NCBI RefSeq assembly: GCF_011009555.1
Contig: NZ_QXHD01000004.1
Coordinates: 3,742,663 to 3,802,573 of the forward strand
Reading direction: 5' to 3'
Source of the DNA: Adonisia turfae CCMR0081
GTDB taxonomy: Bacteria; Cyanobacteriota; Cyanobacteriia; Phormidesmidales; Phormidesmidaceae
Length of the DNA: 59,911 bases
Under the pieces are notes generated by a model. The model had not been told where the DNA came from. It searched no databases and saw only the letters and a program-made list of their open reading frames with translations. The position numbers were made by a program, and so were the translations under genes. Numbering within the stretch: position 1 is the first letter of the stretch; every line of letters begins with the position of its first letter. Of the stretch, positions 45,504-54,937 are shown in pieces.

Positions 45504-48500
45504 ATGACTGATCGCCTGATACCCTCGGGAGTACACCAATCAACACCTGCCTTTATTGCCTTAGCTGATGGTGAGCAGGTGGTGCAAGACGACACTATTA
45601 TTGATTCCACGGCTACTGCCATCGTGAATTTCATTCTGGCTGAGGATGGTAGTGGTCTGACTTACAAGATTCAACTCAACGGCCTAGCCCTCAAGGAAGA
45701 TCCCCTCAGCCGCACAGCAGATAACGATGTTACTAAAATCCACTTCCATATAGGTGCACCCGGTACCAACGGTGGACATACCCTAAATATTTTTGGACGT
45801 CCTAGTGAAGACGACGATGATCTCGTTGTTGACTATGAAAACGGCATCATTACAGGTCTCTGGGAAGATAGTGACGCTAGAGACCTGAATGGTGATGGCG
45901 ATACGGATGATGGTCCCGAGTCAAAACCCCTCAGCGATTTTCTTGAGGCTCTGAAGGCTGGCGAACTCTATATCCAGGTTCACGATGTTGCATCTGATAA
46001 GTTGGGGACGCCCGGTGCAGTGCGCGGTCAGATTACGCCTCTAAAATCAGAAAACAGCTTTACTCTCTTGGCTGAAGGTGAAAAGGTGGTGCAGGATACC
46101 GCAATTCCTGATGCAACGGCCACGGCCACGGCTACGTTTACGCCCCTCAAAGGGGGTGAGTTGCTGGCCTATCAAATCGAATTTGATGGTCTAGATCTAA
46201 AAGAGGTTCCAGCTAGCCGCACGGCAGATAATGATGTTACCAAGATTCATGTTCACCAGGGAGGTGAGGGCCAAAACGGTCCCCACGCTCTGAATATCTT
46301 TGGGAAGCCTAGCGAAGACGATAATAATCTTCTCGTTGACTATGGGAGTAACGTTATTACTGGTGTCTGGGGCGATGATGATGCCACTGACCTAAATGGT
46401 GATGGGGATACCGATGATGGTCCTGAAACCAAACCCCTGAGTCAACTGATTGACGAGCTAGAGGTGCGTCAGCTTTATCTACAGATTCATGATGTAGCTG
46501 CCGATAAGCTAGGTACTCCAGGGACTATTCGGGGGCAGCTGGATACTTCGGTGACTGAACCCAAGGCATCATCGCAGGAGATTTTTGTTGCGATCGCAAA
46601 CGGCCCCCAGGTTGTTCAAGATCCAACCATCACCGATGGCACCGGCACCGCCAAAATCACCTTTATCCTGGCAGAAGACGGCAGCGGTTTAGCCTACCAA
46701 ATCAAACTCAACGGTTTCACCCTCAAAGCAGATCCCGCCGCTCGCACCGAAGACCACGATGTTACCAAGATTCATATCCATGCGGGTGAACGCGGTGCCA
46801 ACGGTCCCCACACCCTGAATATTTTCGGGTTACCCAGCGAAGACGACAATAATCTCGTGGTGGACTACGAAAACGGCATCATTACCGGCATGTGGGACAA
46901 CAACGATGCCACCGACCTAAACGGGGATGGTGACACCAATGATGGTCCTGAAACCAAACCCCTCAGCCAGTTTATTCAAGCACTGCGGGCCGGGGACCTT
47001 TACATCCAAATCCACGACGCCGCTGCCGACAGACTGGGCACACCCGGCAGTGCCCGTGGCCAAATCACCCCCATCGACTCATTTGACAAGGGCATGATCA
47101 AAGCGGTGGGGGACGACCATGACGTCAGCGACTTAAGGGGTGATGGCGACACCAGTGACCCCAATGAGACCCAACCTCTTAGCCAGCCGATTGATGAGCT
47201 AGAAGCTGGGGATCTTGATCGCCAGATCCACGACGTAGTAGCTGATCAGCTAGGCACACCGGACACCATTCGCGGTCAGATTGAACAACCTCTCAAGGCA
47301 AATATCTTTACTCTGGTAGCCGATGGCGCACAAGTGGTTCAGGATGCAGTAATTCCTGATTCCACTGCCAGAGCAACCGCCACCTTTATCCTGGCGGAGG
47401 ATGGCAGTGGCCTAGCGTACCAGATCAAACTGGACGGGATTGCCCTAAAACAAAACATTACTGATCGCACTGAACTCAATGATGTTACTCGCATTCACTT
47501 ACATGTAGGTCCTGAAGGCGAAAATGGTCCCCATACCCTAAATATTTTTGGGCTCCCCAGCGAAGATGACGACAATCTTGTGGTGGACTTTGAAAATGGC
47601 ATCATCACTGGTATTTGGAACGATAGCGACGCTACCGATCTAAACGGAGATGGTGACACCAATGACGGTCCAGAGACGAAACCCCTCAGCGAGTTTATCG
47701 ATGAGCTGCAATCCGGCAAACTCTACATTCAGATTCACACCGTTGAGTCCGACAAGTTGGGAACCCCCGGTGCAATTCGCGGGCAAGTGACACCCTTGTT
47801 CGACTCAGACAAACGTTTGCTGACGACGCCACCGACAGAAACCCTTATCGGTACTGATGCTGGTGACACCATTGTTGGTGGCCCCGGTAACCAACGTATT
47901 CGCGGTAAGGGTGGCAATGATACCTTAAGGGGCGGACCCGGCAACGACCGGATTTTGGGTGACGATGGCCACGATATCCTCAAAGGCGGCACGGGTGACG
48001 ACACCCTCAAAGGTGGAGATGGCAACGACGAGCTAGAGGGTAGTACCGGTAACGATCTGCTTAACGGTGAGGCGGGTAATGACAAGTTGTTTGGTGGCCA
48101 GGACAATGATGCGCTCAAAGGCGGTAATGGCGATGACATCTTGAAAGGTGGCATGGGCGACGACTATATTTCTGGCAACAATGGCGATGATTTCCTCCAG
48201 GGCGGCATTGGTGACGACACCTTGAAAGGCGGCAGCGGTAACGATGATCTAGATGGTGGTGTTGGTGACGACTCGCTGAAGGGTGAGGCGGGCGACGACA
48301 AGCTATTTGGTGGCCAGGGCGATGACACCCTTAAAGGCGGCAGCGGCAATGATGTTGTAAAAGGTGGTATGGGTAACGACCATCTTTCGGGTAACGTCGG
48401 CCACGATATTATTCAGGGTGGTATCGGTAACGACATCCTAAAAGGTGGCGAAGGTAACGACGTGTTACTGGGTAGTTCAGGCAATGACGTCTTAGACGGT

Positions 48501-48746
48501 GGTGCTGGTGATGATCAGCTCTCTGGCGGTAAAGGCTATGACACCTTTATCTTGATGATTGGCGGCGGTATTGATACCATCACTGATTTTGCAGTTGACA
48601 TCGACCGCATTGGCCTATCCAGCGGTCTGAGCTTTAATCAACTCACCCTATCGGGGAATGACATCATTGCTGGCAACGAAGTGTTAGCAACTCTGAAAGG
48701 TGTGGCCACAGAAGAGCTTACAGAGAATAGCTTTACCAATCTCTAG
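45504..48746 (+). CDS. Multi-CHRD-domain exoprotein with RTX repeats
   Basis: Four complete CHRD domains of about 150-170 residues run in tandem. Each has the pattern VVQDxxIxDxTATA, LAYQIxLxGxxLK, DVTKIHxHxG, HTLNIFGxPSEDD and PGxxRGQ. One shortened copy (about 47083-47285) retains only the DLxGDGDT...RGQI half. A C-terminal block of some 20 GGxGxDxLxGGxG calcium-binding repeats follows (about 47880-48540). The end (FAVDIDRIGLSSGLSFNQLTL) is a typical RTX secretion tail. The ATG at 45504 gives 1080 residues with no N-terminal signal, consistent with type I secretion. CHRD domains occur in exported proteins of poorly known role. Neighbouring phosphatase genes hint at, but do not prove, a role in phosphate stress. 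Confidence 0.85.
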   Translation: MTDRLIPSGVHQSTPAFIALADGEQVVQDDTIIDSTATAIVNFILAEDGSGLTYKIQLNGLALKEDPLSRTADNDVTKIHFHIGAPGTNGGHTLNIFGRPSEDDDDLVVDYENGIITGLWEDSDARDLNGDGDTDDGPESKPLSDFLEALKAGELYIQVHDVASDKLGTPGAVRGQITPLKSENSFTLLAEGEKVVQDTAIPDATATATATFTPLKGGELLAYQIEFDGLDLKEVPASRTADNDVTKIHVHQGGEGQNGPHALNIFGKPSEDDNNLLVDYGSNVITGVWGDDDATDLNGDGDTDDGPETKPLSQLIDELEVRQLYLQIHDVAADKLGTPGTIRGQLDTSVTEPKASSQEIFVAIANGPQVVQDPTITDGTGTAKITFILAEDGSGLAYQIKLNGFTLKADPAARTEDHDVTKIHIHAGERGANGPHTLNIFGLPSEDDNNLVVDYENGIITGMWDNNDATDLNGDGDTNDGPETKPLSQFIQALRAGDLYIQIHDAAADRLGTPGSARGQITPIDSFDKGMIKAVGDDHDVSDLRGDGDTSDPNETQPLSQPIDELEAGDLDRQIHDVVADQLGTPDTIRGQIEQPLKANIFTLVADGAQVVQDAVIPDSTARATATFILAEDGSGLAYQIKLDGIALKQNITDRTELNDVTRIHLHVGPEGENGPHTLNIFGLPSEDDDNLVVDFENGIITGIWNDSDATDLNGDGDTNDGPETKPLSEFIDELQSGKLYIQIHTVESDKLGTPGAIRGQVTPLFDSDKRLLTTPPTETLIGTDAGDTIVGGPGNQRIRGKGGNDTLRGGPGNDRILGDDGHDILKGGTGDDTLKGGDGNDELEGSTGNDLLNGEAGNDKLFGGQDNDALKGGNGDDILKGGMGDDYISGNNGDDFLQGGIGDDTLKGGSGNDDLDGGVGDDSLKGEAGDDKLFGGQGDDTLKGGSGNDVVKGGMGNDHLSGNVGHDIIQGGIGNDILKGGEGNDVLLGSSGNDVLDGGAGDDQLSGGKGYDTFILMIGGGIDTITDFAVDIDRIGLSSGLSFNQLTLSGNDIIAGNEVLATLKGVATEELTENSFTNL

Positions 48747-48760
48747 ATTCTGTAGCGCTA

Positions 48761-48800
48761 AAACAAACGCAGCTGAGGGCTAACTCAGCTGCGTTTGTTT
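48761..48800 (+). terminator. Terminator of the CHRD/RTX gene
   Basis: AAACAAACGCAGCTGAG (48761-48777) pairs perfectly with CTCAGCTGCGTTTGTTT (48784-48800) around GGCTAA. Confidence 0.88.
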
Positions 48801-49024
48801 GCATTCACTTCAAAGACCAAGCTAACACTACATAAAAGAAGCTATTGTTGAGAACCGCTGGAGAATACCCCTTTTTACAGATATTTACCTAGGAAATCTA
48901 AAAATACAATTAAAACAGCCAGGGATCAAGGACGCATACATTCCTGTGCGCATAGGTTATATTCTTTGATAAGAGCACTTTTATAGCTTTTATCAATAGT
49001 TGTCTTTGTAAAAATACTTACACT

Positions 49025-49065
49025 CTTTAACTAGTTAAAATCTCCCATTAACCTCCCATTAACCT
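49025..49065 (+). promoter_or_regulatory. PHO-box-like repeats upstream of the first PhoX unit
   Basis: ATTAACCT-CCC-ATTAACCT is a perfect pair of 8-base units at 11-base spacing (TTAAC at 48-52 and 59-63 of the 49000s). It is preceded in similar phase by AAAATC and CTTTAACT. This matches the tandem TTAACCT-type PHO boxes bound by SphR/PhoB in cyanobacteria. It lies about 100 bases before the start at 49166. Confidence 0.75.
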
Positions 49066-49165
49066 GTAAAAAGTTTGTTTGTGGAACCATAGGCTGTAGG
49101 GGATAAATGGGCTGAGCCAGATTACTGGTGCTGTCTGATTTTTTATTACACAAGTACTGCCAAAT

Positions 49166-49714
49166 ATGTTGGCTAATCGTCTTTCTATGTGGTCTAGCAA
49201 GCTCTTGCTAGGCGGTATCTCTATGGCAGCCTGCCTTGCTGGCACGTTTTCCATAGGTGCGTTTTTCGAATCAGCTTTAGCGAATTCAGATGGGCCAGTT
49301 CTTTTGGAGATGCCCATTTATAGTCGGACATCTAGCGATGACTTGATTAGTCGCGCTGAGTCTATGGTGAGCCAAGAAATTAACCAGCACTTTGATGCCG
49401 ATCCCAGCTTGGCTGCGATCGAAATTGTTGTGTTGGGTAGTCGTAATGGCGATGTGATACCAGTTTTAACCACAACCGTTTCTCGGACACAGTGGCAAGA
49501 GAAACCGCAAGTCAGTGCTTGGACCAAGTACTACAGCGCATATGCTTTGATTCGACGACATGATAGCCAGTCGCCTCCCCAGGTGGCCGCTTCGCCATCT
49601 CGTCGTTCCTCGCCTGTTGCGTCGCGGGGGATTGCGACCCAGTTTGATCGACAGTTTGACGCCGGTCGACTGAATGGTAGAACTGTGCAGTCCTATGTGG
49701 ATTTTGTGGATTAG
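49166..49714 (+). CDS. Small exported protein paired with PhoX (type 1)
   Basis: I do not recognise a named family. The 182-residue product has a signal peptide (LLLGGISMAACLAGTFSIGAFFESALA). A compact domain follows: IEIVVLGSRNGDVIPVLTTTVSRTQWQEKPQVSAWTKYYSAYALI. The tail is Ser/Pro/Arg-rich. The domain matches the product of the 52671 gene (LTVLVHRNGQVLPVLVADISRDQWQQQPDIQNWAHY...). Both genes stand just upstream of a PhoX phosphatase gene and just downstream of a PHO-like repeat. It is 144 bases from the PhoX start and probably co-transcribed. An accessory role in PhoX export or metal loading is a hypothesis. TTG/ATG choice: ATG at 49166. Confidence 0.75.
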   Translation: MLANRLSMWSSKLLLGGISMAACLAGTFSIGAFFESALANSDGPVLLEMPIYSRTSSDDLISRAESMVSQEINQHFDADPSLAAIEIVVLGSRNGDVIPVLTTTVSRTQWQEKPQVSAWTKYYSAYALIRRHDSQSPPQVAASPSRRSSPVASRGIATQFDRQFDAGRLNGRTVQSYVDFVD

Positions 49715-49858
49715 CTGTTCACAACAAGGTGTCTTTGGTAAGAAAGGCTTCTCATTAGGAGACTGCAACTTGTCAGCTCTGAAGGGTCAGCTATGGAGGG
49801 TTTAAGCCCCCGTTCTTTGATAGTGCAACTACGATTCAAGAGAGGAGATCAAATTTCC

Positions 49859-51817
49859 ATGCTTCATGATGAAATCCCCAGCAATCGCTCGGGCAATCGC
49901 CCTTTCCATGATGTATTGAAGGCAAACATGTCACGGCGCAATCTGCTAAAGCGCAGTGCTGTCTTGTCTGCCGCAAGTTTTGCTAGTGCGCTTGTAGGCA
50001 ACGGTTTAACCAGTAAAACCGCCGCTGCAAGTTCTCCTGGAACTAGTTTAACCGAGTCTCTTTTTGCTCAGAGTCTTAGCCCTGACATTGGCTTTAGTCC
50101 AGTGACTATTGCAGAGGCTATTGTGGACAGCAGAGTGCCCCACATCTCCTCTGATTATCAGTACGATGTCCTGATTCCTTGGGGAACTCCACTGGAGTCT
50201 GGCGTCCCAGAATATGCAGGGGATCCGGTCAACCGAACTACCGCTGATGCTCAGCTAAAGCAAGTGGGTATTGGTCACGACGGGATGCACTTCTTCCCTG
50301 AGAATGGCACCAGCAATACAAAGGGTGTACTGTGCATTAACCATGAGTTTGGCCGTACTCCCCATGTCCTGGGCAAGGATCTTCCTGAGTCGCTGGCAGA
50401 TGTTCGCACGATGGAGCATGCCCACGGCGTTGCCTGTGTGGAAATTCAGAAAGTTAACGGTACGTGGCAGGTTGTATTGGACAGCCCCAAGAATCGTCGA
50501 GTCACCTTCAACACACCGGTTGCTTTCAGCGGCCCTGCAGCCAATAGCTCTCTATTGCAAAACCCTGCTGGTAATGAGTTCAAAGGAACTGTCAATAACT
50601 GTGCCAACGGCTTCACACCTTGGGGCACTTACCTGACCTGTGAAGAGAACTTTAACGGTTACTTCAACAACTCTCAAGTCGACCAGTCTAACCCTCCCGA
50701 TGATCCTGCGTTGGGTGAGGGGAGCCCTCTCACCGGGGCTGATGAGCGCTACGGTGTAACGGCTGAAGGCTTTGGGTATGCATGGGGCGGTAACAATGGC
50801 ACCGTTTTTGATGTCCGTTGTGATACCTCTAATCCTGGTTATGTGAATGAGCGTAATCGTTTTGGATGGGTTGTGGAAATTGATCCAGAAAACCCAACTG
50901 CAAAGCCTGTGAAGCGGACGGCGATGGGTCGCTTTAAGCACGAAGGTGTTGGTGGGACCGTGGGTGCAGGTGGTCGTTACGTTGGTTACATGGGTGATGA
51001 CCAGCGCTTCGACTACTGTTATAAGTTTGTGTCTCAGGCAAGTTGGCGTTCCATGGTTGCTCGCGGTCTGAGTCCATTGGACTACGGTAAGCTATATGTC
51101 GCGAAGTTCAATGATGATAATACCGGCGAGTGGATGGAAATTACATACAGTAATCCTGCCATCCGTGATGCTGTAGACGAACAGGGACAATCTCTATTTA
51201 GAAATCAGGGAGACGTCCTGGTATTTACTCGTGTGGCGGCTGACATCTTGGGAGCAACTCCCATGGATCGTCCTGAGTGGGTAACCGTCGGACCAACTGG
51301 TGATTGTTTCTGGGCGATGACCAACAACAGCCGACGTGAAACAGCGGATGCTGTAAATCTCCGGGCACCCAACCCCGATGGTTACATTCTGAAAACACGG
51401 GACTCAAATAATCACGTTGGCACCACATTTACCTGGGAACACGTCATCTTTGCAGATGAGACCCACGCTGAAGGCGATGAGCGGACGTTTAGCGATCCCG
51501 ACGGTCTATGGGCTGACCCCGATGGGCGTTTGTTTATTGAAACCGATGGTGGTCAGCAGAAGGGTCTGCAAGACCAGTGCTTGGTTGCTAATCCTGAAAC
51601 AGGTGAGATTCGTCGTCTCTTCGTTGGTGTGAGTGGTGATGAAATCACTGGTGTCGCATACACGCCTGATCGCAAGACTCTGTTCATCAATACCCAGCAT
51701 CCCGGTAACGGCAATCCAGCGGCAACCAACTTCCCGGCACCGACGGATGGTATTACAATTCCTCGCGATTGTACGATTGTCATCACCCGTAAGGATGGCG
51801 GCATTGTTGGCTCCTAA
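49859..51817 (+). CDS. phoX: PhoX-family alkaline phosphatase, Tat-exported
   Basis: This is a calcium/iron-dependent phosphomonoesterase of the PhoX (DUF839) type, exported folded by Tat. The N-terminus reads NRPFHDVLKANMSRRNLLKRSAVLSAASFASALVG, with the twin-arginine motif SRRNLLK. Family blocks are CINHEFGRTPHVLG, NNCANGFTPWGTYLTCEENFNGYF, GRFKHEGVGG, PDGLWADPDGRLFIETDG and DEITGVAYTPDRKTLFINTQHPG. The ATG at 49859 follows AGAGGAG and gives 652 residues. An earlier ATG at 49793 lacks such a site. The glutamates and cysteine that hold the Fe2Ca3 cofactor in characterised PhoX fall in these blocks, but individual assignment needs an alignment. Confidence 0.9.
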   Translation: MLHDEIPSNRSGNRPFHDVLKANMSRRNLLKRSAVLSAASFASALVGNGLTSKTAAASSPGTSLTESLFAQSLSPDIGFSPVTIAEAIVDSRVPHISSDYQYDVLIPWGTPLESGVPEYAGDPVNRTTADAQLKQVGIGHDGMHFFPENGTSNTKGVLCINHEFGRTPHVLGKDLPESLADVRTMEHAHGVACVEIQKVNGTWQVVLDSPKNRRVTFNTPVAFSGPAANSSLLQNPAGNEFKGTVNNCANGFTPWGTYLTCEENFNGYFNNSQVDQSNPPDDPALGEGSPLTGADERYGVTAEGFGYAWGGNNGTVFDVRCDTSNPGYVNERNRFGWVVEIDPENPTAKPVKRTAMGRFKHEGVGGTVGAGGRYVGYMGDDQRFDYCYKFVSQASWRSMVARGLSPLDYGKLYVAKFNDDNTGEWMEITYSNPAIRDAVDEQGQSLFRNQGDVLVFTRVAADILGATPMDRPEWVTVGPTGDCFWAMTNNSRRETADAVNLRAPNPDGYILKTRDSNNHVGTTFTWEHVIFADETHAEGDERTFSDPDGLWADPDGRLFIETDGGQQKGLQDQCLVANPETGEIRRLFVGVSGDEITGVAYTPDRKTLFINTQHPGNGNPAATNFPAPTDGITIPRDCTIVITRKDGGIVGS

Positions 51818-51828
51818 TTAGTATCCCA

Positions 51829-51857
51829 CCCTGTTCTGGCTCAAACCAGAACAGGGC
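51829..51857 (+). terminator. Terminator of the first PhoX unit
   Basis: CCCTGTTCTGG-ctcaaa-CCAGAACAGGG is a perfect 11-pair stem directly after the stop. No strong T-run follows. Confidence 0.7.
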
Positions 51858-51921
51858 GAGCTTTGGGGGACCTGACGCAGTTTAGTCCATTTATTTACCT
51901 GGTTTATTCATAGACAGAATT

Positions 51922-52476
51922 ATGAAACGAATTGTTTTTGCAGTGGCTGCTACACTGGGCGTAACGGCTTTTGCAGCACCTGCCGATGCAGCTCTCTTCA
52001 AGTGGAGTGTTGACTACACTGGTTTTTTTGCTGAAGATGCTTTCATTAGTGGTTTCTTTATTGCTGAAGGTACAGCTGCCACTGATGGTGTTGTCTCCGG
52101 TGATGAGTTTGATTCTTGGGAGTGGAGCTGGAGTGGTAATAGCGAAGTAGACGCATTTACTATTTCCTCCTCTGACGGTGAGTTTGCCAGTTTGCTTGAC
52201 AATACTGGCTTCTTTGTAGACGGTACACCTAATGAACTTGGGTTGACTGACGGTCTTGATCAGGGTCTCTACAGCTCTGATGATTTTGGTCTTGATCTAG
52301 AGTTTTTGTTTGTAGACAACTTTGGTGCAGGTACAATTTCCGATGGTGATCTAACTGCACTTGGTACAATTTCAGTCTCTGATCCTGAACCTGTTCCTGA
52401 GCCTGCGACTCTACTGGGTCTTTTGGCCGTAGCAGGAGCAGCAGCTGTAGCCAAGCGTCAAAAGCAAGCGGCTTAA
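51922..52476 (+). CDS. PEP-CTERM exported protein
   Basis: This 184-residue protein has a signal peptide (MKRIVFAVAATLGVTAFAAPADA). An acidic, Phe/Trp/Ser/Gly-rich middle follows (FDSWEWSWSGNSEVDAFTISSSDGEF). The C-terminus is a classical PEP-CTERM sorting tail: PEPVPEPATLLGLLAVAGAAAVAKRQKQA. PEP-CTERM proteins are cleaved by exosortase and placed in the envelope or exopolysaccharide. It lies between two phosphatase units and has its own perfect terminator. It may be a matrix protein; no enzymatic motif is visible. Confidence 0.88.
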   Translation: MKRIVFAVAATLGVTAFAAPADAALFKWSVDYTGFFAEDAFISGFFIAEGTAATDGVVSGDEFDSWEWSWSGNSEVDAFTISSSDGEFASLLDNTGFFVDGTPNELGLTDGLDQGLYSSDDFGLDLEFLFVDNFGAGTISDGDLTALGTISVSDPEPVPEPATLLGLLAVAGAAAVAKRQKQAA

Positions 52477-52513
52477 TTAAACTGTTAAGCCGAAAAAATT
52501 GACTTTTTAATAC

Positions 52514-52548
52514 AAAACCCCAGGCAGTTGCCTGGGGTTTTGTGCTTT
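52514..52548 (+). terminator. Terminator of the PEP-CTERM gene
   Basis: AAAACCCCAGGC-agtt-GCCTGGGGTTTT followed by GTGCTTT is a textbook intrinsic terminator. Confidence 0.92.
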
Positions 52549-52571
52549 AAAGATTGTGGTTAATAGTCTTG

Positions 52572-52601
52572 TCCTAACCCTTTATTAACGTCCTCTTATT
52601 G
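52572..52601 (+). promoter_or_regulatory. PHO-box-like repeats upstream of the second partner gene
   Basis: CTAAC at 52574, TTAAC at 52585 and TTATT at 52596 are phased by exactly 11 bases (CCTAACCC-TTT-ATTAACGT-CCT-CTTATTGG). They lie about 70 bases ahead of the start at 52671. Confidence 0.6.
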
Positions 52602-52670
52602 GAATGTTCAAGACGTTTGCCTAATGTTTGGTGTCTCTTTTAACTAAGTCATAACACCAAAGGATATGCG

Positions 52671-53144
52671 ATGATGCTAAAACTCTTGTCTGGCTTGTGT
52701 TTAAGTGGTCTACTAGTGTTGTTGGGATGCCGGATTTCAGGAGCAACGACGGTAGCGCAAGTGCCGACTAATCAGGCAGCATCCCCATCGCTGACTGTTA
52801 CCATCTCAGCAGATCAGGTGCGCACCTATGGACGTTTGATCGAGCAGGTGGTCGGCACGGCAAATGATACAATGTCTAATGTCTTTGCAACAAATCCTGA
52901 TGCGGCTCCCATCAAGTTGACTGTCCTTGTCCATCGCAATGGACAGGTGCTGCCTGTTTTAGTAGCAGACATTTCTCGTGACCAGTGGCAACAGCAACCC
53001 GATATTCAAAACTGGGCTCACTATAGTCCAAGTGTCCGAATGTTGTTGGGATACACCCAGCCTAACTCAACGCCACCTCGTTCTCAGGTGGCGCGTCGTC
53101 GACCCATTATTGAAAATGCGGCTTTTATTGATGAGCTTGATTAG
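52671..53144 (+). CDS. Small exported lipoprotein paired with PhoX (type 2)
   Basis: The 157-residue product opens with MMLKLLSGLCLSGLLVLLGC, a signal peptide ending in a lipobox with the lipid-modified Cys at residue 20. The following domain (LTVLVHRNGQVLPVLVADISRDQWQQQPDIQNWAHYSPSVRMLLGY) aligns by eye with the 49166 product. Shared positions include RNGxVxPVL, xSRxQWQ and a Trp-x-x-Tyr pair. The tail is short, ending FIDELD, against FVD in the other copy. It precedes the second PhoX gene by about 350 bases, with a further PHO-like repeat in between, so it may be transcribed separately. Function unknown. Confidence 0.75.
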   Translation: MMLKLLSGLCLSGLLVLLGCRISGATTVAQVPTNQAASPSLTVTISADQVRTYGRLIEQVVGTANDTMSNVFATNPDAAPIKLTVLVHRNGQVLPVLVADISRDQWQQQPDIQNWAHYSPSVRMLLGYTQPNSTPPRSQVARRRPIIENAAFIDELD

Positions 53145-53490
53145 TGGGAAGAGGGCGCATGATTAGCGATCGCATCAACTGAAATGTAGCCCCCTACCCA
53201 AAGAAGAAAAAACACTAAACTCTCTTTAATCCCACCTTAACTACTTATCCTAAAACGGTTGCTAGAATCTGAACATTCTATTCCATAGGCATGGCAGCTG
53301 GTTTATAAAAAGAGTGATTTTAAACTGCTCTTTTTTGATGGATATCTGTAGTGTGGCTGCCGCCTGATATCTCGAAAGCATTCTTATCTTAGTCGTCATA
53401 ACCATGGCCTCAGTTGCCATCTGTCGATGGGAGTTCCGTGTGAGTTAATGCCTTGATTTTTGTATGTGTTCTTAGAGAGGAGAGAACATA
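53145..53490 (+). promoter_or_regulatory. PHO-box-like promoter region of the second PhoX gene
   Basis: TTAAT at 53226 and TTAAC at 53237 are 11 bases apart (CTTTAATC-CCA-CCTTAACT), followed by ACTTATCC. This is a PHO-like pair about 240 bases before the start. AGAGAGGAGAG at about 53474-53485 is the ribosome site. No gene is visible in the spacer. Confidence 0.6.
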
Positions 53491-54909
53491 GTGGTTTCCC
53501 TATCTCGCCGTAAGTTTTTTGGTTATATGGGAGCTGGTGCTGCTGGCGCACTGGCTATTGCCCCCCTACAGGCCCTTGTCGCTAAAAAAGCCTTTGGGCA
53601 AAACCCTACTGCTAACCCATTTGGTCCTCTGGTTCCTAAGCTACCTGCAAATATTGACCCTCGATTCAGCCCAGTCTACAATCTCCAGTCCGCAGGAGCA
53701 ATTTTAGAGGTACCTGCTGATTTTGAATACTGCGTTTTCCACGTCAGTGGCATGAAGATGAGTGATGGTAAGCCTTGCCCCAGTGACCATGATGGTATGG
53801 CTTGTTTTCAAGGCCCTCGCGGTACACATATTCTAGTGCAAAACCACGAACTCAGCCCTGGTGAAGATGATGGTTCCGGTTTTACTGACGGTACTGGTTT
53901 ACAGAGAGCCTACGACAGATTTGACGGTGATGGGGGTCCCGGTGTAGGGGCTGGTGGTACGTCCACCATGATCATTACCGATCGTGGTCAAGTTCTACGG
54001 GATTATGTTTCTCTAGCAGGTACTATCCGTAACTGTGCCGGTGGTCCGACTCCCTGGGGAAGCTGGATTAGCTGTGAAGAGAACACTAGTGTTCCTGCTG
54101 ACAACCCTGCCATTACTCAAAAGCACGGCTTTAACTTTGAAGTGCCTGCCCGTGGCGGTTTAGTTAACCCCGTGCCCCTGATTGAAATGGGTCGCTTTAA
54201 CCACGAAGCTGTCGCTGTCGATCCTGCCACTGGCTATGTCTATGAGACTGAAGACCGTGGCGACAGCTGCATTTATCGCTATATCCCCAACACTCCAGGT
54301 AATCTGACAGATGGCGGTGAACTACAGGTACTCACCTTTGAAAGTGGTCTTCAGGATACTCGTACTGGTGTGCTTTCTCTATTAAACCAGCCCCAACGGG
54401 TAAGATGGGTGAGCCTCACCGCTAATGGTGTCAACGTTAATCCCGATACAGATACCCTCCGCTTTGATGCTCAGGGACTGGGCGGTGCCATCTTTGCCCG
54501 TGGTGAAGGTGCCTGGGCTGGCAACGATAAGATTTACTGGGTCTGTACCAGCGGTGGTGATGCTGGTCAGGGTCAAGTCTGGTGCTATGACGATGTGACT
54601 GAAACCGCTACACTCTTTGTGGAGTCCACTGACGAAGCGGTACTGGATAACCCAGACAACATTACTGTTTCTCCCGCCGATGGCAGTCTCTATCTATTTG
54701 AAGATGGCGGCGGCGACATCTTTGTTGTTGGAGTTACTCCCGACGGTGGTCTGTTCAAATTTGCTAAGAACATTACGCCTGGCTTTGAAGGCAGTGAGTT
54801 TGCTGGCGGATGTTTCTCTGCTGATGGCACCAAGATGTTCTTTAACATTCAAACACCTGGTATCACTATCATGATGTACAGAACCGACGGTCAACCCATC
54901 ACTGTATAG
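53491..54909 (+). CDS. Second PhoX-family phosphatase, shorter form
   Basis: This is a Tat-exported DUF839/PhoX-like protein of 472 residues starting at GTG with a strong AGAGAGGAG site. The twin-arginine motif is SRRKFFGYMGAGAAGALAI. Blocks shared with the first PhoX include LVQNHELSPGE, NCAGGPTPWGSWISCEENTS, MGRFNHEAVAVDPATGYVYETEDRGDSCIYRYIP, DNPDNITVSPADGSLYLFEDG and GGCFSADGTKMFFNIQTPG. It is about 180 residues shorter, representing the compact lineage often annotated as alkaline phosphatase PhoX or DUF839 protein. Activity as a phosphatase is likely from context but not certain, since DUF839 includes proteins of unproven function. Confidence 0.85.
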   Translation: MVSLSRRKFFGYMGAGAAGALAIAPLQALVAKKAFGQNPTANPFGPLVPKLPANIDPRFSPVYNLQSAGAILEVPADFEYCVFHVSGMKMSDGKPCPSDHDGMACFQGPRGTHILVQNHELSPGEDDGSGFTDGTGLQRAYDRFDGDGGPGVGAGGTSTMIITDRGQVLRDYVSLAGTIRNCAGGPTPWGSWISCEENTSVPADNPAITQKHGFNFEVPARGGLVNPVPLIEMGRFNHEAVAVDPATGYVYETEDRGDSCIYRYIPNTPGNLTDGGELQVLTFESGLQDTRTGVLSLLNQPQRVRWVSLTANGVNVNPDTDTLRFDAQGLGGAIFARGEGAWAGNDKIYWVCTSGGDAGQGQVWCYDDVTETATLFVESTDEAVLDNPDNITVSPADGSLYLFEDGGGDIFVVGVTPDGGLFKFAKNITPGFEGSEFAGGCFSADGTKMFFNIQTPGITIMMYRTDGQPITV

Positions 54910-54937
54910 ATTTGGTGTTTGTGACGGATGAGCGAAT

